This document shows, one piece after another, positions 1 through 9,982 of a stretch of DNA of 64,000 nucleotides; positions within the stretch are counted from its first letter, which is position 1; the number at the start of each line of letters is the position of its first letter. Both the position numbers and the translations under genes were made by a program. This DNA comes from Costus lasius. Its lineage: Eukaryota > Streptophyta > Magnoliopsida > Zingiberales > Costaceae. The stretch covers positions 94,052,439 to 94,116,438 of the forward strand of contig CM050450.1 in the NCBI GenBank assembly GCA_027563935.2. Direction: 5' to 3'. Under the pieces are notes generated by a model. It saw nothing but the letters and a program-made list of their open reading frames with translations. It was not told the origin of the DNA and did not search any database.

Positions 1-1
1 T

Positions 2-1038
2 GACCCGTGTGTATATAAGAGGTTTAGTGGGAGCGTGATTACTTTCCTAGTCCTCTACGTCGATGATATCTTGATCATTGGAAACGACATTCCTGAAATG
101 CATGCGGTTAAGGCATGGTTAAGGAAATGTTTCCAGATGAAAGATTTAGGAGAAGCAGCCTATGTATTAGGTGTGAAGATCTACAGGGATAGATCTAAGA
201 GGCTTCTCGGCTGTGCCAGAGTACTTACATCGATAAAGTCCTGGAGAGATTTCATTTAGAGAATTCTAAAAGAGGATATCTTCCAGTCAGACATGGTCTG
301 AATCTTTCGAAGAGTCAGTGTCCACAAACACAGACTGAGAAAGATGAAATGGACAATACGCCTTATGCTTCGGCTATTGGATCCATTATGTATGCGATGT
401 TGTGTACTCGCCCAGACGTCGCTTACGGGTTAAGCGTGACCAGTCGTTTCCAAAGTAATCCAGGACAGGCACACTGGATTGCAGTCAAGAACATCTTAAA
501 ATATCTTCGGAGAACCAAAGATATGTTCTTGATATATGGTGGTGAGGAAGAACTCAGTATTGAAGGATATACTGACGCTTCGTTCCAGTCTGACCAGGAC
601 GATTTCCGATCGCAATCAGGCTATGTTTTTAGCTTGAATGGAGGAGCAGTGGTGTGGAAGAGTTTCAAACAGTCAATCGTTGCTGATTCCACAACAGAAG
701 CCGAGTATGTTGCAGCCTCGGAAGCATCCAAGGAGGCAGTCTGGATTCGTAAGTTCGTGAGAGAACTTGGTGTTGTTCCTTCGAGTGCAGATCCTTTGGT
801 TATCTTCTGTGATAACACTGGAGCAATCGCACAAGCAAAGGAACCACGGTCGCACCAGAAGTCCAAGCACATACAGAGACGGTTTCATTTGATCAGGGAG
901 ATCATAGATCGTGGCGAGATCAAAGTCTGCAAGGTTCATACAGATGACAATCTGGCAGACCCGCTTACTAAGCCTCTGGCGCAGCAGAAGCATGAAAAGC
1001 ACTGTAATAATATGGGTTTGAGATTTCTCAACCATTAG
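2..1038 (+). pseudogene. C1 Copia pol 3' fragment (RT end and RNase H)
   Basis: This is the C-terminal part of a Ty1/Copia polyprotein, cut by the window start. The RT catalytic box YVDD lies at 56-67. The RNase H domain follows and ends at the TAG at 1036-1038, just before the polypurine tract and LTR. Compared with the other C1 copies in the window, one G is missing from a GGG run at about 209-211. The reading frame is lost there and resumes in another frame, visible as a clean 229-codon stretch from 349. RT and RNase H would act in cytoplasmic virus-like particles to make cDNA, but this copy cannot make a continuous enzyme. Its homology to 3870-4905 and to the minus copy at 9983-12568 makes the identity secure. 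Confidence 0.93.
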
Positions 1039-1042
1039 ATTA

Positions 1043-1058
1043 AGTGCAAGTGGGAGAT
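1043..1058 (+). promoter_or_regulatory. Polypurine tract of C1 (plus copy)
   Basis: A purine-rich stretch (core AAGTGGGAGAT) lies directly before the TGTTGGGG start of the LTR. In Copia elements this tract primes plus-strand DNA synthesis. The same tract precedes the LTRs at 4926 and 36680, and its complement follows the minus LTR ending at 9962. Confidence 0.75.
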
Positions 1059-2747
1059 TGTTGGGGTATGCCCTTAAGACTAATGTTTGAGGTCTTGGGA
1101 TTGTAACAGTATCATGTAATAAACTGTTATGTTTATAAAGGCATGGTTGTTATTCAGTAAGCTACATTGTCTGCTGCAATATATGTTCTTCTGAATAATG
1201 TCTCAAAGCTGTTCAGCTAGGCTGACATGCAGTTATGTCCTTAGTCGAGATATCTTGGTGAACATGAGACAGCCTTGATATGGTTAAGACTAATATGTGT
1301 TCTAATCTTATAGGATGCTTCGAGCATGGAATAAGATGTAGACTCATGGGTACATTGGATGTACTGGACAGACCCTACTTGGATATTCAATTGCTTGTCA
1401 CAATGTGAATAATCCTTGAATGCGACAAGTGGCACATTTCCTCTGACTTGAGATCACTTGTGTTTTCTAAATGATGATTGTCATTATTTTGAGATAGTTC
1501 AATATCACTTGAAATATAATGATTATAGACTATCTTGGATAGTGAGCTTGAGTCAGGTTAGGGCACTAGTGATAGACATAGGATTGCCGTCTCCTTAATT
1601 GGAGTGTGATGTTCTAAAGGGGCCCCCTGGATGAGATGATTGAGAAAGTGTATGGCCATACCCAGATGACTATGTTCATCTGATCTAATCATGCTCATCA
1701 TATTGGAGTTACAAGCTTGACTTGCTTGTCCAATAAGAACATCCAGTGGTAAAGGAAATTTGTATGCTTTGTGAATTGATTCACACTTGTGCTGTTTTTG
1801 GGTGTAGTCTTGGAAAACTCTTTCCTTTATATCGGGAGACAGTGATGTGTTGCTAGATACCCCTCACTGATCGTGATAACGTAAGTTATCATTACCGACA
1901 TTTAAAGGAAACCCTTAGGGTCGCACAATTTGATGATATGGCTTTCTTAAGTCAGATCGTGTGGACTGAATTATTCGGGTTCAGTTTAAAGGGATTTAAT
2001 CTCTAATTGTAAGTGAGATCTGGTCTGATCATGTTTGATTGATTAGGGCTTGAGATCGGTAAGCTTCGATTGAGAGAATGAATACTAGATCAGTCAGATC
2101 AGGAGCATTGAGAGATTGACGGTCAGATCAAGAGCCTTAGGGTTTATTTTGATCTGGACTTATTTCTTGGTTTATTTGGTTAGTGAACCAAATCGGTTTG
2201 AACCAGCTCATGGATGAGCGCATGGTTCAAAGGTGATGTGGCATTTGCGATTGGGGTAAACCCAAGATCGCATGTGGAGAAGTGGGATGCTATTTTTGGA
2301 TAGCACTTCTCAAACGTGGCCATGATCTCACGTCGCCCCTCTCTTGCCTCTTCACGCCTTTGACGCCTCCTTGGGTTGTCTTCGAGCGGCATTCTCGTCT
2401 AGAGAAAGTCTAAGGTGACAAGAGAGAAAAACGCCAAGAAGAAAAGCTCTCCTTTCCCTTTGCATTCGATCAAGACGCCTTGGACGATCCTTGCTAGCAC
2501 AAGGGACGACAAGAAGAAGCACATCTTCATCTTGTGTGTGACGATTTGGAGGAGATCTTCGTTGTTCTCTTACTTCCAAGGCGCCATCTTAAAATGGCCA
2601 TGGTATGAATCGAATCACTTCTTTACAATCGGTTTTGTTAAGTTGATCATATAATGCATGCTCATTGATCCTATGAAACCCTTTATCCGCTGCCCCCTTT
2701 CTTGCTTGCGCCACCATTGGGTTTTCGCCCCCTTTGGGGAACCTTCA
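1059..2747 (+). repeat. C1 LTR, shared between two plus-strand C1 segments
   Basis: A full LTR of about 1.69 kb begins TGTTGGGGTATGCCC and ends ACCTTCA, with the usual TG...CA ends. It acts as the 3' LTR of the pol fragment before it and abuts a second, deleted internal region after it, so it serves two elements. It aligns along its length with the C1 LTRs at 4926, 8317, 15688, 21559, 32522 and 36680. Short ORFs inside it are fortuitous. Confidence 0.9.
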
Positions 2748-4905
2748 ATGGAATGGTGTGTCCGAGAGGAGAAATAGAACCTTACTGGATATGGTTCGTT
2801 CTATGATGAGTCAGGCTACTCTACCTTACTCCTTTTGGGGATTTGCACTGGAAACAGCTGCAAAGGTACTAAACCGAGTGCCATCCAAGGCCGTTTCAAA
2901 GACGCCATATGAGTTATGGTATGGGAAACAGCCGAGCGTGACATTTGTTAAGATCTGGGGTTGCGAGGCTTATGTCAAAAAGCTCGCCTCTGGGAAACTA
3001 GAGAGCAGATCTGAGAAATGTATCTTTGTCGGTTACCCTAAGGAAACAAAGGGTTATTATTTCTACGATCCCAAAGAGAACAAAGTATTTGTTGCTCGGA
3101 CGGCTATTTTTCTTGAGAAAGAATTTCTTCTGCAAGATGCCAGTGGGAGAGAAATAAAGCTGGATGAGAATCCAGAAGAAGGACAAAGTAGTCAAGCACA
3201 GTTGGATGAGCCTGAGCCAGTAGATCAGGTTACTGAACAACCTGAGGCTCAAATATCACGGGAACCGCGAAGGTCGGGAAGGATCCGTCGACAGCCTGAG
3301 CGCTATGACGGAGTCTACATCATTGATGATGAACCCCTCACTTATGCGGATGCGGTCAGTGGACCGGAATCAGCGAGATGGCTTGAAGCTATGCGAGCCG
3401 AGATGGACTCCATGTCAGATAACCAAGTTTGGGATTTGGTTGATCCGCCTCCGGGAGTAATCCCTATAGGCTGTAAATGGATCTTCAAGAAGAAGATTGA
3501 CATGGATGGTAACGTGGTTACCTATAAAGGCAGGCTAGTTGCGAAAGGTTTCAAACAAATCTACGGGATAGATTATGATGAAACTTTCTCTCCAGTAGCC
3601 ATGTTCAAGTCTATTCGGATTATTCTCGCGATAGCGGCATATTATGATTATGAGATCTGGCAAATGGATGTGAAGACCGCTTTCCTTAATGGAAAATTAG
3701 AAGAGGATGTGTATATGACACAACCTGAAGGTTTCACTAATCCATCAGATCGTCATAAAATATGCAAACTAAAGAAGTCCATTTATGGACTTAAACAAGC
3801 ATCAAGAAGCTGGAATATTCGTTTTGATGAATCAATCTGTAAGTTTGGTTTCATCAAGAATGAAGATGACCCGTGTGTATATAAGAGGTTTAGTGGGAGC
3901 GTGATTACTTTCCTAGTCCTCTACGTCGATGATATCTTGATCATTGGAAACGATATTCCTGAACTACATGGGGTTAAGGCATGGTTAAGAAAATGTTTCC
4001 AGATGAAAGATTTAGGAGAAGCAGCCTATGTATTTGGTGTGAAGATCTACAGAGATAGATCTAAGAGGCTTCTCGGGCTGTGCCAGAGTACTTACATCGA
4101 TAAAGTCCTGGAGAGATTCCATTTAGAAAATTCTAAAAGAGGATATCTTCCAGTCAGACATGGTCTGAATCTTTCAAAGAGTCAGTGTCCACAAACACAG
4201 ACTGAGAAAGATGAAATGGACAATACGCCTTATGCTTCGGCTATTGGGTCTATTATGTATGCGATGTTGTGTACTCGCCCAGACGTTGCTTACGGGTTAA
4301 GAGTGACCAGTCGATTCCATAGTAATCCAGGGAAGGCACACTGGATTGCGGTCAAGAACATTTTGAAATATCTTCGGAGGACCAAAGATATGTTCTTGAT
4401 ATATGGAGGTCAGGAAGAACTCAGTATTGAAGGATATACTGACGCTTCGCTCCAATCTGACTAGGATGATTTCCGATCGCAATCAGGCTATGTTTTTAGC
4501 TTGAATGGAGGTGCAGTGGTGTGGAAAAGTTTCAAACAGTCAATTGTTGCTGATTCCACAACATAAGCCGAGTATGTTGCAGCCTCAGAAGCATCCAAGG
4601 AGGCAGTGTGGATTCGTAAGTTTGTTCAGGAACTTGGTGTTGTTCCTTCGAGTGCAGATCCTTTGGTTATCTTCTGTGATAACACTGGAGCAATTGCACA
4701 AGCAAAGGAACCACGGTCGCACCAGTAGTCCAAGCACATACAGAGAAGGTTTCACTTGATCCGGGAGATCATTGATCGTGGCGAGATCAAAGTCTGCAAG
4801 GTTCATACAGATGACAATCTAGCTGACCCGCTTACAAAGCCTCTGGCGCAGCAGAAGCATGAGAAGCACTGTAATAATATGGGTTTGAGATTTCTCGACC
4901 ATTAG
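2748..4905 (+). pseudogene. C1 Copia pol, 5'-deleted (integrase end, RT, RNase H)
   Basis: The reading frame starts abruptly inside the integrase core, at the segment around the third catalytic residue (QWNGVSERRN). It continues through the integrase C-terminus, the RT (VLYVDDILIIGN) and the RNase H. It carries three in-frame stops, all in the RNase H domain: TAG 4462-4464, TAA 4564-4566 and TAG 4726-4728. The frame otherwise runs to the family stop at 4903-4905. The PBS, leader, gag, protease and most of integrase are absent because the sequence joins directly to the LTR end at 2747. The element is therefore dead and could move only with proteins from other copies, and it lacks the PBS for that. 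Confidence 0.93.
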
Positions 4906-4925
4906 ATTAAGTGCAAGTGGGAGAT

Positions 4926-6417
4926 TGTTGGGGTATGCCCTTAAGGCTAATGTTTGAGGCCTTGGGATTATATCAGTATCATGTATAAACTCTATGTTTA
5001 TAAAGGCAATGGTTGTAATTCAGGTTGTTACATCATCTGCTGCAATATGTATACTTCTGAATAATGTCTCAATGCTGTTCAGCTTGGCTGACATGCAGTT
5101 TTGTCCTTAGTCGAGATATCTTGGTGAACATGAGACAGCCTTGATATGATTGAGACTAATATGTGTTCTAATCTTATAGGATGCTTCGAGCATGGAATAA
5201 GATGTAGACTCATGGGTACATTGGATGTACTGGACAGACCCTACTTAGGATATTCAATTGCTTGTCACAATGTGAACAATCCTTATATGCAAACAAGTGG
5301 CATATTTCCTCTGACTTGAGATCACTTGTGTTTCTAAATGATGATTGGCATTGTTTTGAGGTAGTTCAATATCATTTGAAACATAATGGTTATAGACTAT
5401 CTTGGATAGTGAGCATGAGTCATGTTAGGGCACTAGTGATAGATATAGGATTGCCGTCTCCTTGATTGGAGTGAGATGTTCTATAGGGGCCCCCTGGATG
5501 AGATGATTGAGAAAGTGTATGGCCATACCCAGATGACTATGTTCATCTGATCTAATCATTCTCATCATATTGGAATTACAGGCTTGACACGCTTGTCCAA
5601 TAAGAACGTCCAGTGGCAAAGGAAACACATATGTCAAGTGACTTGGGTTCACACTTGTGCTGTGGTTTGGGTGTAGTCTTGGAAGACTCTTTCCTTTATA
5701 TCGGGAGACAGTGATGTGTTGCTAGATACCCCTCACTGATCGTGATAACGTAAGTTATCGTTACCGACATTTAAAGGAAACCCTTAGGGTCGCACAATTT
5801 GATGATATAGCTTACTTGAGTCAGATCGTGTTGACTAAATTGTTTTGGTTCAGTTTAATGGGATTTAAACTCTGATTGTAAGTGAGATCTGGTCTGATCA
5901 TGTTTGATTGATTAGGGCGTAAGATCGGTAAGCTTCGATCGAGAGATTTGATGCTAGATCGGTGAGATCAAGAGCATCAAGAGATGAATGGTTAGATCTT
6001 GAGCCTTATGGTTTAATTTGATCTAGACCAATGCTTGGTTTAATTTGGTCTTTGAACCAAGTGTAATTGAACCGGTTCACTTAGTGTGAGCGCATGGTTC
6101 AAGTCAAGGGAGGAAGTTGCGATTGGGGTAAACGCATCTTGCGTTGAAGAAGTGGCTTGCTATTTTTGGAAATTGGTTTTCCAAAATGGGGAACGCCTCC
6201 ACGTTCGAAGTGGTCACGCCCTATTCTCGCCTCTTCACCTCTTGTCGCCTCTCTTCTCTCGTGTGTTGAGTTTTGACGCCAAGGAGAGGACTTGACAAAG
6301 CCAAGAGAGCATCTCATCTTCCCTTCAAGCGATCAGGAGACTTGGAGAGCCTTGCTAGCACAAGGAACGACAAGGAGTAGGCGATCACCCATCTTGTGTG
6401 CGTCACCTTTGGAGGAG
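4926..6417 (+). repeat. C1 3' LTR, 3'-truncated
   Basis: This LTR starts TGTTGGGGTATGCCC directly after the polypurine tract at about 4910-4925. It follows other C1 LTRs until GGAGGAG at about 6417, where the sequence switches to minus-strand G1 Gypsy pol. About 200-250 bp of the LTR 3' end is missing. It differs visibly from the 1059-2747 copy at many positions, so this pair is older than C1a at 8317-17333. Confidence 0.88.
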
Positions 6418-6418
6418 T

Positions 6419-6506
6419 GCGGTAGTATCCAGCTAAGCCCAGAAAACTTCTTGGAAAAACCCTCCACAAAGCGGCGGTAGTATCCAGCTAAGCCTAGAAA
6501 ACTTCT
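6419..6506 (-). repeat. 33-bp direct repeat at the C1/G1 junction
   Basis: Two 33-bp copies (6419-6451 and 6474-6506) differ at one base. The right copy is the normal Gypsy pol segment coding [10 protein letters not shown] on the minus strand. The left copy sits exactly between the Gypsy sequence and the truncated C1 LTR. It looks like filler copied from nearby template during repair of a break. Confidence 0.85.
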
Positions 6507-8311
6507 GACCTCAGTCGCTGTAGTTGGTCTTCCCTAGTGAAGAATGGCCTCCACCTTCACTGGATCCACAGACACACCCTGGCCAGAAATAATGTGCCCC
6601 AGAAAGCCAATCTGATATAGCCAGAACTCACATTTGCTGGCCTTAGCATACAGCTGCTTCAGCCGCAGAATCTCCAGCACCTTGCGCAAATCCTGAGAGT
6701 GATCATGTGCATTCTTGGAGTAGATCAGAATATCATCAATGAAGACGACCACACATTTGTCCAGGAGCTCATGAAATACCCTGTTCATCAGATCCATAAA
6801 TACCGCAGGGGCATTTGTCAGTCCAAAGGGCATAACAAGAAACTCATAGTGCCCATACCTGGTCCTGAATGCAGTTTTAGGTACATCCTCCTCCTGAACT
6901 CTCCGCTGATAATAGCCAGACCTCAGGTCAATTTTAGAGAATACAGTAGCACCCTGCAACTGATCAAAGAGATCATCAATACGGGGTAATGGGTACTTAT
7001 TCTTCACAGTCACTTGGTTGAGTTGACGGTAATCGATGCACATGCGCAACGTACCATCCTTCTTCTTCACAAATAACACAGGTGCTCCCCATGGAGAAAC
7101 ACTGGGTCGAATATACCCCTTCTCTAATAGTTCTTCCAGTTGCTTTTTCAGCTCTGACAGCTCTGAAGTTGCCATCCTGTAAGGAGCTTTAGATATCGGT
7201 GCCGTGCTTGGCAACAACTCGATACCAAACTCAACTTCTCTGCTGGGTGGTAACCCAGATAAATCATCAGAGAAGACGTCAGTAAACTCTCTTACCACAG
7301 GAATTCTAGCCAGATCCAAATCAGGCTCAGTCTGCACCTTGACATGCGCCAGATACCCCTTGCAGCCCTGGGCTAAAAGCTTCCTGGCCTGCAGATGAGA
7401 TATCACCAAAGGCTCCTGTTCTGAGATCCGGCCTTGGATAACCAGTTGCTGTCCATCACTTAGATGCAGAGTAATTATCTTTTCAAAACAATCTAAAGTA
7501 GCATGATAGGCAGACAGCCAATCCATGCCCAGAATGACGTCATAGTCTTTCATAGGAAGACTAATCAAATTAATAGGTAAGTCATATCCTTCAACCTTAA
7601 TCAAACAGTCAGGATATGCTGTATCTGTAGATACGGCCTCACCCATAGGTGTGTGAATAGAAATACAGAAATCAAGTATCCTAGGCAACACAGGCAGACA
7701 TATTGCAAAACATGCAGACACAAAGGATAAATTTGCACCAGGATCAAAAAGAATGCGTGCCAAATAACTAAACACATAAAGTGTACCTTCCACCACGGAC
7801 TTCGAAGCCGAAGCATCCCTCTCCGCGATGGCATACACGCGAGTCTGCACAGTAGGCTTCTCACCCTGTCCTCTAGCATCCGGCATAGGACAGTCCTTAA
7901 TCATATGCCCTACCTTACCACATCTGAAGCAAGCGCTAGTCTTCCTGTAGCACTCATTATCCTGATGTTTAGTGCTCCCACAATGGAGACACTTCTTGCC
8001 ATTCTGAGAAACTGTGCTGGCTGGCTTCTGATAAGGTTTGTATCTGCCCTTATTGTCTTTCTTCTTATTCGTGAAATTCTTCTTATCCTTACCACCCAGA
8101 GTGGGTGCGTAAGTCACAGAAGTAGGGGCGGATGCAGTGACTGAAATAGTATCAACAGCCATCTCAGCAATGCACCTCTCGGCAGTGCGAGCCCTGTCTA
8201 CCACTTCAGCATAAAACTCCAAGTGTAGCATAGCTACCCTTGTCCCGATGTCTTTCCTCAAACCCCGCTGAAACTTCTTGGCTCTTCTTTCCTCGGTGTT
8301 GACTAAGTGAG
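6477..8311 (-). pseudogene. G1 Gypsy gag C-terminus, zinc knuckles, protease, RT
   Basis: Reading leftward from the C1a insertion, it encodes the gag C-terminus and then two tandem CCHC zinc knuckles at about 7991-7890 ([14 protein letters not shown] and [14 protein letters not shown]). A pepsin-type retroviral protease and a Gypsy RT follow, the latter with [17 protein letters not shown] and the catalytic FIDD box ([13 protein letters not shown]). Two defects are visible. The protease active-site triplet reads DPG (near 7748) where the family has D-S/T-G. A TAG stop at 6534-6536 interrupts the frame just after the RT thumb, although homologous codons continue to about 6477. Proline in place of the Ser/Thr would be expected to harm protease activity. 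The apparent extra N-terminal codons above 8316 belong to the C1a LTR and are not Gypsy. Confidence 0.9.
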
Positions 8312-8316
8312 GAGCA
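8312..8316. repeat. Target-site duplication GAGCA (left)
   Basis: GAGCA directly precedes the C1a end TGAAAG and is repeated right after the other C1a end at 17334-17338. Five-base duplications are standard for Copia integrase. Confidence 0.92.
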
Positions 8317-9962
8317 TGAAAGAACCCCTTTCTAGAGGGGGGCGAAACCCAGCATGGCGCATTATAAACATTTAGGCAGCGGATTAGGGTTTCATGGATC
8401 GGCTTCATGTGATATGATCAACCATAAAAATTCGATTGCATAGAAGAGATAAAACTCATACCATAGCCATTTCAAGATGGCGTCTAGGAAGCAAAGATCA
8501 AAGCAGATCTTCTCCAGAGGTGACGCACACAGTTGATGTCGCCTACTCCTCTTTGCGATTCTTGTGCTAGCAAGATCCAAAGAAGTCTTTGATCGAAATG
8601 GAAAGGGAAGGAGATCTTTTCTCTTTGCCGAATTCTCCTCAAGCTCCAAGGCGCCGTCACCCAAAAGAACGAGAGGAATATGCGTTCAAGAGGCGAGAAT
8701 AGAGAACCCTCTCTATTCGAACGTGAGAGTAATGGTTGCTAAAAATAGCACCACTCACCGCTCAACATGTTCACGCTAAGTGAACTTGTCGCCTAGTCTT
8801 GAACCATTTTGGTTCAATTTAATTTTGGTTCAATAACCAAATAAACCAATCGACATGGCCTAGATCACATTAAAACCCTAAGGTTCCAGATCTAACCGTT
8901 CATCTCTTTGATGCTCCTGATCTGACCGATCTAGCATCCATTCTCTCGATCGAAGCTTACCGATCTCAAGCCCTAATCAATCAAACATGATCAGACTAGA
9001 TCTCACTTACAATCAGAGATTAAATCCCTTTAAACTGAACCTGAACAATTCAGTCCACACGATCTGACTTAAGTAAGCCATATCATCAATTGTGCGACCC
9101 TGAGGGTTTCCTTAAAACGTCGGTAACGATAATTCACATTATCACGATCAGTGAGGGGTATCTAGCAACACATCACTGTCTCCCGATATCAAGGAAAGAG
9201 TCTTCCAAGACTACACCCAAAAACAGCACAAGTGTGAATCAATTCACAAGGCATGCATATTTCCTTTACCACTGGATGTTCTTATTGGACAAGCCTGTCA
9301 AGCTCGTAACTCCAATATGATGAGCATGATTAGAACAGATGAACACTGTCACCTGGGTATGGCCATACACTTTCTCAATCATCTCATCCAGGGGGCCCCT
9401 TTAGAACATCACACTCCTTCAACAAGGAGACGGCAATCCTATGTCTATCACTAGTGCTCTAACCTGACTCAAGCTCACCATCCAAGATAGTCTATAATCA
9501 TTATGTTTCAAATGATATTGAACCATCTCAAAACAATGACAATCATCATTTAGAAAACACAAGTGATCTCAAGTCAGAGGAAATGTGCCACTTGTCTTAA
9601 TCAAGGAACATTCACATTGTGACAAACAATTGAACATCCTAGTAGGGTTTGTCCAGTACATCCAATGTACCCATGAGTCTACATCTTATTCCATGCTCGA
9701 AGCATCCTATAAGATTAGAACACATATTAGTCTTAACCATATCAAGGCTGTCTCATGTTCACCAAGATACATCGACTAAGGACATAATAGCATGTCAGCC
9801 CAGCTGAACAGCTTTGAGACATTATTCAGAAGAACATATATTGCAGCAGACAATGTAAACAACCGAATAATAACCATGCCTTTATAAACATAACAGTTTA
9901 TTACATGATACAGATACATTCCCACAGGCCTCAAACATTAGCCTTAAGGGCATACCCCAACA
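8317..9962 (-). repeat. C1a 3' LTR
   Basis: On the plus strand it runs TGAAAGAACCCC...CATACCCCAACA. It is the 3' LTR because the pol end and polypurine tract lie just to its right. It is almost identical to 15688-17333. ORFs predicted inside both LTRs are identical pairs and are not genes. Confidence 0.95.
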
Positions 9963-9978
9963 ATCTCCCACTTGCACT
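9963..9978 (-). promoter_or_regulatory. C1a polypurine tract
   Basis: The complement of AAGTGGGAGAT lies between the pol stop (9983-9985) and the 3' LTR. It is the expected plus-strand primer site for reverse transcription. Confidence 0.75.
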
Positions 9979-9982
9979 TAAT

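Noticed and set aside
8392..8664. Identical 90-codon ORFs at 8392-8664 and 15763-16035 as a conserved small gene
   Set aside because: They are the two LTRs of one young element; identity reflects LTR duplication, and other C1 LTRs do not keep the frame.
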